Shown here one piece after another: positions 1 through 10,802 of a stretch of 64,000 nt of DNA. The translations under genes were made by a program, and so were the position numbers. The notes under the pieces were generated by a model. The model made no database searches. It had not been told where the DNA came from and saw only the letters and a list, made by a program, of their open reading frames with translations. Numbering within the stretch: position 1 is the first letter of the stretch; every line of letters begins with the position of its first letter. The DNA lies in NCBI GenBank assembly GCA_009746045.1, contig RPFO01000038.1, positions 712,607 to 776,606 on the forward strand, read 5' to 3'. The DNA comes from Mesostigma viride (Eukaryota > Streptophyta > Mesostigmatophyceae > Mesostigmatales > Mesostigmataceae).

Positions 1-1857
1 ACTTTGCGCTTGCCGATCATTTTGTGGAGGACCCCGGCATCCCACGAGTAGGTGACCGCCCTATGTTGCACCCTATTCAACTCAGCGTCACGCTGGGCTG
101 AGGACCAATCAACAGGGGTTGGGGTGAGAGCTATCCCTTGGACCTGCTCCAACACACGCCCATCGAGCCACACATCACCCATGTTGCATTCCACTGTGAG
201 ATGGCCAACCAACACCACCTGGAGTGCTAGGTATCGTGCCAAGGTATTGTCAATGTCAAAGGACGGAGAATTACCTTCCTCCAACGCGAGGAGGCCAGCG
301 GCAGGGGTACGTGAAGGGAGAAGGGTGAACTGCATTGCAGCTTGCCGCAAAGTCTGTGACTGTATACTCGACTGCGCGCCAGTCTGCCTCGGCGTCGGCG
401 TCAGCGAAGCCTGCAGCATTAACAAAAACCACAGACCCAGGCGAGCTCTCGGCCCCTAGGGCCCGCGCACCAGTGTTGTCAACAGTGGTTGGTAGAGCAT
501 ACCTGGACAGGACGTCCGCGTTGGAGTGATCCACACCTGGCCGATGGACGATTGTCAGGTGGTACTCCTGAATGATCATTGCCCACCGGGCCAGCTTACC
601 CGTGAGTTTGTCGCTGGTCATCAACCACAATAAGGGCTGGTGATCAGTGACAAGTGTGAACACCCGCCCAAAGAGATATGGCCTGAAGTGCTTGATGGCC
701 CACACAACGGCTAACGCTTCCCCCTCGTAGGAAGAGTACCGACTCTCGGCAGAGTTGTTACTCCGACTAGCGTACGCGATAACATGCTCGCGCCCCGCAT
801 CGTCCTTTTGTGCTAGCACAGCCCCTAGGCCTACCTTGGACCAATCGGTGTAAAGAATGAAGGGCAGAGCATAGTCGGGGGCGCGTAGGATAGGAGCGGC
901 AGTCAATTCCTGTTTGATGGTATCGATGGCTCGCTGCTGAGCCGGACCCCACGCCCAGACATTGCCCTTCTTCAACAACTCAGTCAGGGGTTTGACTTTG
1001 GTGCTGAAATTCTGAATATATCCTCGATAATAGCCAGCTAGCCCGAGATACGCGCGCACCCCCGAGATGTCGATGGGCACTGCGGCGTTGCTGATGGCTT
1101 CCACTTTGGCTGCCTCAGGGGTCCGGCCACCTGGTACAATCTGATGACCAAGAAACCCTATGGTCTGTTGGGCGAACTTGCACTTTTCAGGGTGCAGCCG
1201 CAGGTTGGCCTTATCTAGGGCGATCCGAACCTGATCGAGGTGAGCTAAGTGCTGGTCAAATGTCTCGCTAAAGACAATGACATCGTCTATGTAGCAGGCT
1301 GCAAATGGCAACCCTGCCAGCACCTGGTCCATGGCACGTTGGAACACCGCACTAGCGTTGCGATGTCCGAATGGCATGCGAACCCACTCGTACAGACGGG
1401 TCCCACCCCAAAAGGCCAGCTTGCGCTGATCTGCCTCTACGACCTTGATCTGATGGAAGCCGCTACGCAAATCTAGCGACGACACATACTTGACCTGGGG
1501 AGATATTTTATCCAAAACATCATCGACCCGAGGCATGGGGTACCTATCAACAGGAGTGTGCGCGTTCAGCTGACGCAGGTCAGTGGCCATGCGCATACCT
1601 GTCCACTCGCCTGTGATGGTATCCTTCTTGGGTGCAACCACCGTGGCCGCTGCATAACTGGAGGATGAAGCGCGGATGATCCCAGCTGCCTCTAGCTCTC
1701 GACAGTTAGCATCTACGAATTCCAGCTCAGCCAAGCTCAGCCTATGCTGCCGCCTGAATAAGGGCTGATCCGTATCTAGTGGGACCCCCATGCAGCCCCC
1801 GTTGTAGCACCCTAGTTCTTCACTGCTGAAAGCGAAAACTGAGCGTGCAGAATGAAA
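1..1857 (-). mobile_element. Ty3/gypsy retrotransposon pol fragment (RT-RNase H)
   Basis: The minus strand encodes a reverse transcriptase followed by RNase H; the open frame runs from 1941 to 271. Visible RT signatures are the DLRQLNAHT segment, the SSLDLRSGFHQI block and the catalytic CYIDDVIVF box. They are followed by the connection segment (FLGHQI, YLGLAGYYRGYI), RNase H (ILYTDWSKVGLGAVLAQ, TDHQPLLWL) and HRPGVDHSNADVLSR, in the usual gypsy order. Gag and protease are missing at the N terminus: the frame runs directly into the LTR-like repeat beginning at 1858, so the first 30 or so residues are not real pol. Near base 340 the frame shifts by +1 (or -2), and a second open frame with a plausible integrase-side linker continues to base 1, off the window. 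This is a truncated but otherwise well preserved element. Confidence 0.9.
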
Positions 1858-2838
1858 TGAGAATGAAAGGTGCGGTCCTTTAACGGCACCGCCACCTTCA
1901 TGACAGGCAATCCGGCCCAACCAGCCGATTCTTGAGACCATGCTTTATCATCAAAGCAACCAAAAGACCTTGCAATTCCAATGAGATACATGACGAATTA
2001 CAAAGAGTGTCGAGTTGTAATGTTGTAGTTATAAGAGCAGCTGTGAGGTCCCTTGGTTGACGCCACTGCAGGCCCCTTGTGGCGGCAATGCGCGTGTGTT
2101 CCCGACCTAGTTCCTACTGGCATTCTTGCCAACGACGACCAGGGTGCCCGAAGGCCCTGTCCCTTGTCTCGTTCTCAGTCTTACACACATTCTTAACAAA
2201 ACCAATACATTGTCATATCCGTCAGTCCATCCTCATGGCAACTGACTGCATGCAACCACTCACGGGGGCTGCTCCGGGCTGCTCGAACTATTTCACCCCA
2301 TGAAGACAACAAACCAGTTGTGAGGGAGAGAAACGGACGAACAACGACCACCATGGTTCGTTGCTCATCCTTCTATACTGCTCAAAGCTCAAGCCTGGCG
2401 GCTGGCGCCACTAGCGCCACTTTAGACATCAGCCAATCATAACATTGTCTAATTTCCGACAAGCTAAACTTCAAGCTTTATCTGTCAAGCGAACACAAAT
2501 ATACAAGGGCAAATCTATCGGCTATGCCAGGCACCGCCTGGGGCTTCCTTGCATTTGTGTCTGGTGTCCCACGTTGAAATCCTGAAATTGCACATCTGCT
2601 CAGTGCCTCGCCGGCTTGCTGCGTACCAGCATTCGGCAAACTGCCCTTGTGACGAATGTCAGTGAAATTCAGGTCCGCCCAAAAGTTCCGTCAGCAAATT
2701 CAGCGGACTTGGCGCGTGAGTACAATTGAGATCTGCGGCGTCAGTACCGGGCCGCGGTATAGCAACCCGCACAAGGCTGCGGACGTCAGAATTACGCTAA
2801 AATCTGAATTGCGGACGTGATAGATCACGGACGCGACA
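1858..2838. repeat. LTR-like direct repeat, copy 1
   Basis: This 981-bp segment is almost identical to 3291-4274. It starts TGAGAATG and ends GCGACA, so it has the TG...CA ends of an LTR. The visible differences from copy 2 are one substitution and a 3-base GGC indel. No matching target duplication flanks it (TGAAA on the left, GCTGT on the right). It abuts the gypsy pol, so it may be the 5' LTR of that minus-strand element with gag deleted. It contains no credible gene. Confidence 0.7.
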
Positions 2839-3290
2839 GCTGTCGCGTTTGCGTGCCATATAATCCTGGACTGGTCATTACCGCTACTTGGAATGCATCC
2901 ACTATCAGCAGTAATCATGTGTGAGATATGCCACCTCCCCCCCCACTATTTAGCTCACAACAACGTGAGAGCAAAAAGTGAAAGAAAGGCATCTCACACT
3001 AAAGAAGGAAGCCCAAAGAGGGCGTCATTCCAGGCAGCAGCAAAAAGGAAAAAAAAAATCCAGCTGCTCCAAGATGCTTTTCCAGGATCAGCAACAACCT
3101 TAACATGCATGCTTTTAAAGGCTTAGCAATAACCCCTTCAATGGCTTTTTACCGGGAAAAGCCTAACCTCTTCAGATGCTTTTGAAGGCTAAGCAATAAC
3201 CTTTTCCTCGTGCTTCCCTGGGTGAAGCAGGAGGAACATCCAGGCTGGCCGGACTGAACCCATCACTGATGGGTTGTTCGTCCGTTTAAA
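2839..3290. other. spacer between the two LTR-like repeats
   Basis: This 452-bp stretch has no credible coding region. It contains a purine-rich run around 3040-3060 and simple internal repetition of AGGCTTAGCAATAACC-type words (3116-3205). I see no primer-binding site at either LTR-like edge, so this is not a normal LTR-element interior. Confidence 0.4.
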
Positions 3291-4274
3291 TGAGAATGAA
3301 AGGTGCGGTCCTTTAACGGCACCGCCACCTTCATGACAGGCAATCCGGCCCAACCAGCCGATTCTTGAGACCATGCTTTATCATCAAAGCAACCAAAAGA
3401 CCTTGCAATTCCAATGAGATACATGACGAATTACAAAGAGTGTCGAGTTGTAATGTTGTAGTTATAAGAGCAGCTGTGAGGTCCCTTGGTTGACGCCACT
3501 GCAGGCCCCTTGTGGCGGCAGTGCGCGTGTGTTCCCGACCTAGTTCCTACTGGCATTCTTGCCAACGACGACCAGGGTGCCCGAAGGCCCTGTCCCTTGT
3601 CTCGTTCTCAGTCTTACACACATTCTTAACAAAACCAATACATTGTCATATCCGTCAGTCCATCCTCATGGCAACTGACTGCATGCAACCACTCACGGGG
3701 GCTGCTCCGGGCTGCTCGAACTATTTCACCCCATGAAGACAACAAACCAGTTGTGAGGGAGAGAAACGGACGAACAACGACCACCATGGTTCGTTGCTCA
3801 TCCTTCTATACTGCTCAAAGCTCAAGCCTGGCGGCGGCTGGCGCCACTAGCGCCACTTTAGACATCAGCCAATCATAACATTGTCTAATTTCCGACAAGC
3901 TAAACTTCAAGCTTTATCTGTCAAGCGAACACAAATATACAAGGGCAAATCTATCGGCTATGCCAGGCACCGCCTGGGGCTTCCTTGCATTTGTGTCTGG
4001 TGTCCCACGTTGAAATCCTGAAATTGCACATCTGCTCAGTGCCTCGCCGGCTTGCTGCGTACCAGCATTCGGCAAACTGCCCTTGTGACGAATGTCAGTG
4101 AAATTCAGGTCCGCCCAAAAGTTCCGTCAGCAAATTCAGCGGACTTGGCGCGTGAGTACAATTGAGATCTGCGGCGTCAGTACCGGGCCGCGGTATAGCA
4201 ACCCGCACAAGGCTGCGGACGTCAGAATTACGCTAAAATCTGAATTGCGGACGTGATAGATCACGGACGCGACA
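3291..4274. repeat. LTR-like direct repeat, copy 2
   Basis: This is the second copy of the repeat (984 bp, TG...CA ends). It carries an extra GGC compared with copy 1 near 3835. Its flanks (TTAAA, TGTCT) do not form a target duplication. It could be a solo LTR, a segmental duplication of copy 1, or the second LTR of a rearranged gypsy element. Confidence 0.7.
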
Positions 4275-4388
4275 TGTCTACCGTGTGAAAACCTCCATAC
4301 AGGAAGCGTAGCCAAGCCAGATAACTGCCCGATCAATTCTGGGTAGCTTTAGGAAGCATGCATGGCATACGCAGCGTAAGGAAAACCA

Positions 4389-5053
4389 TTGAAAGCTGCG
4401 GAAAATCTGATAGCACAACTGCAACAATTGGAGAACAAAATAGCAAGAAGAACCCAGAAACGGCGCCAAAAGTTTCATGCCAGGTTCACTAAGAGCGCAA
4501 ACAGACTGGGCGGTGACATGCGGCAAATCAACGTACCACGGCCGGCATTATTTCCTACCCAGGCGCGCAAGAAAAGCCAGCCAGCCATGGATGGATTAAC
4601 CGCGGATCGCGCAGGCCTGAACGAAATCATTTTAGAAATGACAGGAAATGGCCGCAGATCGAAGATGCTTAGGTTATTTTCATGGTGTCCGTTACTGAAC
4701 GGCTCTTACTGCATCAATACAACCCACGAATATCGAGTTCTACCATCGCAGGCACGCATGCTAGATTATTCATCGCGGCCAAATTGTTGGATGAGACCCC
4801 GGCCGTGCAAATCTGTACCAACAAAGGCAGCGAATTTGCAAATAGTGCAGATCTGGCTATGAAACATCATAATAGAACATCACTTTTAACCATCGGCTTA
4901 ATTTTTCGGCCTGTCGCCCGCCGGATTAGCCATATTTTAACGGAACGCACGTCGCCATGGCCACCTCCGCACGGTGCGCGCACTGTGCACCACAATTTCA
5001 CGGTCCGTCGGTACCGTCCCGACTTTTTTGGCGCCAAAAAAGTCCCGGGTGTC
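4389..5053 (+). pseudogene. possible integrase/transposase relic next to the PLV
   Basis: Two overlapping plus-strand frames (4389-4862 and 4682-5062) are open here. The second contains ICTNKGSEFANSADL, which resembles the second acidic motif of a retroviral-type integrase (usual form TDNGSEF), with the catalytic D replaced by N. The preceding ARLFIAAKLL fits the helix before that motif. The other motifs are absent. The last part of the second frame runs into the PLV terminal repeat. This is a weak call and could be chance similarity. Confidence 0.3.
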
Positions 5054-5197
5054 ATTAATTAATTAAGTAGCTTCCATCATCATTCCGTCATCATTCCGTC
5101 ATCGCGACTAGGAGAAGTGCACCACCCTTATGCTGGCATCTGCCACCCCTATAGTGACCCTATAGTGACCGCGGCCTAGGATGGGGTCTCACCGTAA

Positions 5198-5222
5198 GCC
5201 CTAAACCCTAAAACCCTAAACC
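5198..5222. repeat. telomere-like CCCTAAA repeats in left TIR
   Basis: About three and a half units of CCCTAAA/CCCTAAAA lie inside the left TIR, with the mirror copy (TTTAGGG sense) in the right TIR. The unit is the plant-type telomere repeat. It is too short to be a telomere. Confidence 0.7.
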
Positions 5223-5337
5223 ACTTGCAAAAACAGTGTGCCCCCCTGCCACCACTGCTCACCAGGTTGTGACATTTAGGCTGGCATCTGTCACCACCCC
5301 GGCAGTTGTGATGGTGTGTTGGGGGTGTGACAAGGAT

Positions 5338-5712
5338 GGCGAAAAATTGCACGTACTTACTCTTATATAAAGAACGCCCAATTTTTCGCCACCCTGCCAC
5401 CCCTTGGCGCGGGTCATAGGAGGTGTTTGTCAAGGTGTGAGAGTGATGGCGAAAAATTGCACGTACTTACTCTTATATATAAAGAACGCCCAATTTTTCG
5501 CCACCCTGCCACCCCTTGGCGCGGGTCATAGGAGGTGTTTGTCAAGGTGTGAGAGTGATGGCGAAAAATTGCACGTACTTACTCTTATATAAAGAACGCC
5601 CAATTTTTCGCCACCTTCCCCCACTGGCCGGCGCTGAGGTGGCGTGGTTTGTTGGATGTGGCGAAAAATTGCACGTACTTACTCTTAAGAAAAGACCGCC
5701 CAATTTTTCGCC
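5338..5712. promoter_or_regulatory. four hairpin/TATA modules in left TIR
   Basis: Modules at 5338-5390, 5447-5501, 5560-5612 and 5660-5712 each start GGCGAAAAATTG and end CAATTTTTCGCC. Each can therefore fold into a stem of about 12 bp around a constant core with ACGTACTTACTC followed by TTATATAAAG (degenerate in the fourth). Arms, spacing and core are strongly conserved. They could be promoters, origin elements or protein-binding stems; the function is inferred. Confidence 0.6.
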
Positions 5713-5881
5713 ATGGCCTCGCAGGGTGAGGGAGCCGGCGAGGGCCGCGCGGCGGGGTGTGACCGGAACCGGATCGACGTCTACTCGGCGATGAGGAGAC
5801 ATTGAGCGCGACGTCTTGGAGGTTGTAAAACGTTTTTACAAAGAAATGCATGGCAGAAACGGGCTTCATTTAAATATTAAA

Positions 5882-8800
5882 TTACTTATCCGCTCCCTGC
5901 AGGAAAGGAGCGATTTCATCCATCGACAGGCCAGACAACGACGTGATCGAATAATCCTTCTCATCGCCCCACCACGAGGGTTTATACCTATCAAGAAACG
6001 CGTGCATGTCCGCCTTCGAAATTTCCAAGTAACCACCGCCACGGCTGTTGCCCTTCGCCCCTTTGGCAGAAATTCCCAGAGTCGGGCTTAACAACCTGTT
6101 GACGAGCCCGCTACACTGTGCAAAAGACAAACTACCAGCCTCGCCTGCTCGCCGTTGGTATCCAAATGTTGAGCGCATGAACCAGGCCTTGTCGGCAATT
6201 TCGCTATCAATTTTATTCCCTAGTGCAATCGTCTCGTCGCGCGTCAACTTCATTGTGAGATTGGACGGATCAGCCGTCGTGATGAAGTCGATGATAGGCG
6301 TCCCTTCTAGTAGCTTGAGCGTAATGGCCAGAGACTGTGCTAGTCCAAAACGAGAATACGCCTTCAAATCAAACAAGGACTCTGACTTCTGCAGAATCAA
6401 CAGATTGTCTCTGAAATGCTCCTTGGTTCCTAGTCCCGTCAACTTCGAATATTGCCGAATGCCAGCGTACGCCTTCCTCCCCATCTCCTTGTCCAGAATT
6501 TGAGGGAGCTCGTCGTCGATGAGATCATACGGAATCATGTACAACCGGTGAACCAGTTCGTACACCGCCTTCAGACGCATTTCGTACGGTGAAAGTGGAA
6601 CCGTGCCGCCGATTCTCCCCTCTAGATCCTTGTACTCCTCCTCGCTCATAAGCACCACCTCCCTGTCCTTGTCTGGATCTTCTAGTACCGGAAGCGGAGG
6701 GGCGTCGATGTCCCCCAACTCCTCCACTGCCGACACCTCCACGCCGTAGTCCTCCGTCAGTATCTTGATGAGATTTCCCTTGTAGTGGGACCTCGACACC
6801 GCGAGATCTTGCTGGTTCCGGCAGAAGAGACGGAACTTGGGGCAATTTCTGTCATAGATACGCGACTTGTCCGCGCTCCAGTCGCAGACTACGTCGGCGT
6901 TGTCGAACAGCAGCTGGATGAGCGCAGTGTCCCCCGCGATCATGTTCTCGACGATCGTGCCGTAGTCCGTTGGAGGCCTGTCAAGAAGCGAAGTCGTGTC
7001 TCGATAGAAGATGACCATCTCTCCCTTGACTAAGTGGCGCACCCTGAAAATTTGCTGGAGGGTTGTCGTGTAGCTCGCGTAGTAGTCCCCGTTGATGAAG
7101 AGTCCCACCATGCTGTCGAACGTGTGCTCCGTGTAGCTGACTCCAACCGTGATCGTGGGGCTGAAGATCAAAAAGTCCAAGTCAGCCCACGCAGCATTCG
7201 CGCCAACCTCCAGATCCTCCTTGCTCGTCAGACTAGTGTAGAGACGCCCGTTCTTGCGCTTGTCGATGAAGGGTTTGAGTGCCTCATACGCCATGGCGGC
7301 CTCTTTTTTGCCAGACATTGGGCAGAAAATCCTCTCTCCGGCCTCTATCCTCCTCTCACACTCAGCGACAAAGCGGTCCACGCAGACCTTTCGCCAGTTC
7401 TTCTCTGAGGTCACGTCCACCCATCGCAGAGTCCTGTTGGTAGGGCGCCTGAAGGTGTTGCAATCCACCTCCATAGTGTCCGCCGCGCGATAGGCCGCTA
7501 TGAAATCGTAGACCTTTCGAGTAACAGTAGCGTCTAGCGCGATCACGACCTTGGACGTTTCGATGAGCCTGACGAATTTTCTCAACACCTCGCGACGGTT
7601 CTCCACGTAGCGCTGTGAAAGGGCAGTGAGGGTGTTGTAAATTTCGTCCAGGATGAGGAGGTCGAACGGTTGGTCCGTGAGGCGCAAGATGCTGTTCAGG
7701 ACTATCAACACCCTGTCGTCAGAAATCATCCCCTTTGAGCCGCTGAGATAGTGACGAAAATTTGGGTCACTGTACAGGAGATGGAACGCGTTGCCTTCCC
7801 ATACAATTGTCCTCCCACCCTCGCCCAGAGACTTGTAGTTGCGATCCTCCTCCTTTGATAGGCTAATGTTGGCAACGATGCAGCACACGCGAATACCTGG
7901 ATCCCTCCTCACCGCCTCGTTGACGAGTTCACGAATCCTCTCAGATTTACCTGTCCCGCAGTTGGACTGGACGAGGAAGGTGCTCTTATGCGGTCCCCCA
8001 AATAGCGCATCCCAGCTGAATGGCTTGATTTTTTCGGACGAATACGTGTGAGTGAACGGCACTTGGTCAGATCCCGGTTGCTGCATCACGGGAGGTGCGA
8101 TCTCGATCTTGCGAGCGTCTGGCGATTTCCTGTAGCAGTCATAAAAAACTTGTCCTGACGGGTATTGGAGCGTGAATGGGCCGTTCTTCTCGTGCACCTT
8201 GTTGCATATGAGGCAGATGTGATCGTCGCATTGCTGGTACTTCACCCTCACGAGCTTGACGTCTGGAGACAACTCAATGTAGCCGCACTCGAGATAGTCA
8301 CACTCCGGAGCCACCTTCTCCATCGCCGCGAGAGATGCAGAAACGTCAATGTCCTTGCCCGCCGCCTTCACCGTGCACTCGCGACGTCCGCGAACCCCTC
8401 TCCTCTTCAACGATGCCGCCCAGTCCGGGGGCGCACTCACCAATACCCCGCCCGAGACGTCGTCCGGCGAGTAGATGTTGATGAGATGGTCGAGGAAGTC
8501 ACTAGACGAGCCTTCACATGTGCGCAGAATTCCCAGAGGGTCAGTGTCCCCGAATTTGTGCATCCCGACGCATCGGAAAAGACTGTCTCTCCTGTAGACT
8601 GCTTCGTCTATCACCGTGTCCATTTCACCGAAATAGTCAGCTGGGTGGCGGCAGATCTCGTCGAATTGCTCTTGACCGTTCACTTTGAACTTCAGCAGCT
8701 CGTGCGCGTCCTCGTGAACGGGAGATGACAGGTCGAAAGAAGCGCGCTTGATGAAATCGGTGAGGCCGCTGTACCAAAACACTCTCGCGTCCAGGTCGGC

Positions 8801-9370
8801 AAGAACGAGACCGCGCACGACGATGTGGAAAGACGACTTGAACAAATCCTTCTTCATGCGAGACGCCGTGCTGACCTCGTAGCGAAAGTCCTTGGTTGCG
8901 ATGTTCAGGACGACGCGGCAGTACTCGTCGTGAACACGGCGAAAGTGTCCCGGGTAATCGATGTTCGCCAGACGCTCGTCATCTGGGTCGACCTTGTCGT
9001 CAATGTCGACGTACGCCCACGACGGGTCGTCGGGTTGTATGACTTCGTCGAGCGTGCGGCGAACGGGATGAGCAGCACACTCCGCATAGATCCGCGAAAA
9101 GTCTGCGAGGTTGCCATAATGCGCGTACTCGTTGGCGTCCTTCGTGTTGATGCCACGCGCGCAAATGAAGCGATGGCCGAGAGACACCCCGGCCTCTTTT
9201 GTGGGAGCCTTCTTGTAGCGCCACTGCGTGACGACCTTGTTCATGGTCTCATGGGTGGCCTCGGGTGGTGGGTGGAGTAGAGCCAGCCACGGAATGTCAA
9301 CGTCCTTTATACTCCCACGGTGCTTTCTAGAAGGTTCGACTGTGACGACACGACTCGGTTCAGACGACAT
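5882..9370 (-). CDS. PrimPol (archaeo-eukaryotic primase) fused to SF2 helicase
   Basis: This 1162-residue protein is the likely replication initiator of the PLV. An archaeo-eukaryotic primase domain occupies the N-terminal third: YVDIDDKVDPDD (about 120-131, metal-binding acids), KSSFHIVV (about 178-185, the S-x-H motif) and a later IDEAVYRRDSLFR with GMHKFGD (third acid and basic residues). A Cys/His cluster (CDDHICLICNKVH, later FYDCYRKS) follows and resembles the zinc-binding linker of primases. The C-terminal half is an SF2 helicase of the herpes origin-binding-protein type, with Walker A SNCGTGKSERI, Walker B LLILDEIYN, and QQIFRVRHLV as motif VI. The frame is uninterrupted. The start codon lies just inside an AT-rich gap (9371-9540). 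Its role in priming and unwinding PLV DNA in the nucleus is inferred from the family. Confidence 0.88.
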   Translation of the reverse strand: MSSEPSRVVTVEPSRKHRGSIKDVDIPWLALLHPPPEATHETMNKVVTQWRYKKAPTKEAGVSLGHRFICARGINTKDANEYAHYGNLADFSRIYAECAAHPVRRTLDEVIQPDDPSWAYVDIDDKVDPDDERLANIDYPGHFRRVHDEYCRVVLNIATKDFRYEVSTASRMKKDLFKSSFHIVVRGLVLADLDARVFWYSGLTDFIKRASFDLSSPVHEDAHELLKFKVNGQEQFDEICRHPADYFGEMDTVIDEAVYRRDSLFRCVGMHKFGDTDPLGILRTCEGSSSDFLDHLINIYSPDDVSGGVLVSAPPDWAASLKRRGVRGRRECTVKAAGKDIDVSASLAAMEKVAPECDYLECGYIELSPDVKLVRVKYQQCDDHICLICNKVHEKNGPFTLQYPSGQVFYDCYRKSPDARKIEIAPPVMQQPGSDQVPFTHTYSSEKIKPFSWDALFGGPHKSTFLVQSNCGTGKSERIRELVNEAVRRDPGIRVCCIVANISLSKEEDRNYKSLGEGGRTIVWEGNAFHLLYSDPNFRHYLSGSKGMISDDRVLIVLNSILRLTDQPFDLLILDEIYNTLTALSQRYVENRREVLRKFVRLIETSKVVIALDATVTRKVYDFIAAYRAADTMEVDCNTFRRPTNRTLRWVDVTSEKNWRKVCVDRFVAECERRIEAGERIFCPMSGKKEAAMAYEALKPFIDKRKNGRLYTSLTSKEDLEVGANAAWADLDFLIFSPTITVGVSYTEHTFDSMVGLFINGDYYASYTTTLQQIFRVRHLVKGEMVIFYRDTTSLLDRPPTDYGTIVENMIAGDTALIQLLFDNADVVCDWSADKSRIYDRNCPKFRLFCRNQQDLAVSRSHYKGNLIKILTEDYGVEVSAVEELGDIDAPPLPVLEDPDKDREVVLMSEEEYKDLEGRIGGTVPLSPYEMRLKAVYELVHRLYMIPYDLIDDELPQILDKEMGRKAYAGIRQYSKLTGLGTKEHFRDNLLILQKSESLFDLKAYSRFGLAQSLAITLKLLEGTPIIDFITTADPSNLTMKLTRDETIALGNKIDSEIADKAWFMRSTFGYQRRAGEAGSLSFAQCSGLVNRLLSPTLGISAKGAKGNSRGGGYLEISKADMHAFLDRYKPSWWGDEKDYSITSLSGLSMDEIAPFLQGADK

Positions 9371-9540
9371 GATAGTATATTACTTGTTTAGAAAAAAAAA
9401 ATTCAGATTATAAAATGCCAAACCCTCGAACCTCGACCCTCGAGAAAAATGTTCCCATGGAACTTTTATATTCCCTGTATAATGCATGCAGTTTAGAATA
9501 CCCTTTTCGACATTCATGAAAATTTCCCACGGGAAACTAT
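9371..9540. promoter_or_regulatory. AT-rich gap upstream of the PrimPol-helicase
   Basis: This 170-bp non-coding stretch lies between the start of the minus-strand primase and the stop of the recombinase gene. Read on the minus strand it holds a run of T's and TATAAT/TATAGTATATT-like words close to the primase start, so it probably carries the primase promoter. It also contains a GTTCCCATGGAAC-like palindrome near 9450-9462. Confidence 0.4.
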
Positions 9541-10802
9541 CTACTTTTTCCTCGGCCTCAGCCGACGTCCGCCAGTCTCGCCACCCTGCCTCTCGTAAAC
9601 GGCTCCTGTCAGTACGTCATGGCCCATCATGTCGCCAGCCCATTTACGTTTCTTAAATGAAGCGCCCTTCAGGAAACGAGTGATGTATGCTTGTCGCGTG
9701 GCGTCGATGCCTCCGTAAATCCGGTTGTAACGGGCGCTGTAGAGCTCGTGTTTGATCGGAATGCCAGGCTCTGATTCGAAAAGGAATTTCTGTCCAGCCT
9801 TAGCACGGGCATCTAACGCTTTGATGAGCTTTCCGTACTTCTTCGGGATGACGACGTCATAAACTGGCATGCTGTGCTGCGTTTTGAAATTCTGGATGTA
9901 GAATCTCCTCTCGCTCGGGATGTAGCCGTTCTCGTGCGGTCCTAGCTCAGCGACCGAGTCGACGATGCGCATCTGGTCGTGATTGTAACGCGTCGGTGGT
10001 AGATCTTCACCCGAGAGATAGATCAAGCCCATGAGCGCGGCGTCGGACGTGGGATCGGCTTCGTACTCTGCTTTGGCGATCTTCTGGAGCTGTTCGTACG
10101 TGTACCTCAGCGGCTTGTTCTCGGCACGGTCAAACCGTCTGTCCAGGTCACCAACCTTCAGCTCCCTGACGCGAGCAGTGTACGCGTCCGTAACGTGACT
10201 TGGGAGCCTCTTCTCGGGCGGCATCATTCGGTTCACGCCGTTGATGACCCCGAGGAGCTGCTTCTCATTCTCCCTCCAGGCGTCGTCCTTCGAGTGCTGG
10301 GTCTTGCGCTTGGGTTCTGATGTCTCGTGCACCACGCGAAGAACACGAGCTGTGTCGGCAAGGCAATCAACGGACTCGTACTGCGAGCACCCCAGTTTGT
10401 CGAGCAGGACCCGCATCCTGCCAATGTATCCCAAAGCGGTCTTGCGAGTCGCCCCGCGCTCCTTCGATGGCCTGCCACGCTCGTGCTGCTCTGGTCGCGC
10501 TTCCGCTGCGGCGACGGCCTCGTCGAAGGTCCAGTACCGCCCTCCTCCAGCTCGCGCAGGCGTTTCCTCGTGGTGCGGTGGCTCCGGCGAGGGTGGAGAG
10601 GTCGCCTGCAAGCCGATTTTTTCCGCGCACTCGGGGTTATTTGCGATCCATCGTCACTGGGATTCCAGACGCCCTTCTTGACCTTGCTTTTCGCCGAGAT
10701 GCAGTTCGTCTGGTCGCGGGCGATTGCTCGCCTCTTCGCCTGGGCCCGTCGCCATTGCTCGCGACGCTCCTCTACGGTCACCGTCATCTGATGACTGAAC
10801 AT
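9541..10802 (-). CDS. tyrosine recombinase (PLV integrase), one frameshift
   Basis: This protein should integrate or resolve the viral genome by strand exchange. The C-terminal catalytic domain is intact: DLPPTRYNHDQMRI (first Arg), NFKTQHSMPVYDVVIP (beta-hairpin Lys), DATRQAYITRFL (second Arg) and MGHDVLTGAVYERQ (His and nucleophile Tyr near 9590). The uninterrupted frame starts at 10611, but the N terminus continues in another frame to an ATG at 10802 (or 10787). Losing one A from the AAA run near 10650 explains the break; allowing for it gives about 420 residues. The N-terminal part is very basic, the middle helical (SAM-like). The upstream AT-hook gene overlaps its start. Catalytic form fits PLV/Crypton-type recombinases better than phage integrases. 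Confidence 0.82.

Larger units (their letters stand above)
5054..5761 (+). repeat. PLV left terminal inverted repeat
   Basis: This 708-bp repeat is the reverse complement of 24984-25579. It begins ATTAATTAATTAAG, carries TTTAGGG-type telomere-like repeats at about 5198-5222 (CCCTAAA sense here), and then four copies of a hairpin/TATA module. It is about 112 bp longer than the right copy because one 112-114 bp tandem unit (5336-5447 versus 5448-5561) is extra. TIRs of this length are usual for PLVs and Polintons and mark replication/packaging ends. Confidence 0.9.

Noticed and set aside
5336-5561. CRISPR-like array in the TIR
   Set aside because: The units are two 112-114 bp tandem copies with identical spacers in a eukaryotic viral TIR.
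8165-9280. Plus-strand frames of 150-190 residues inside the PrimPol gene
   Set aside because: They are antisense to an intact enzyme with all catalytic motifs and have no family resemblance.
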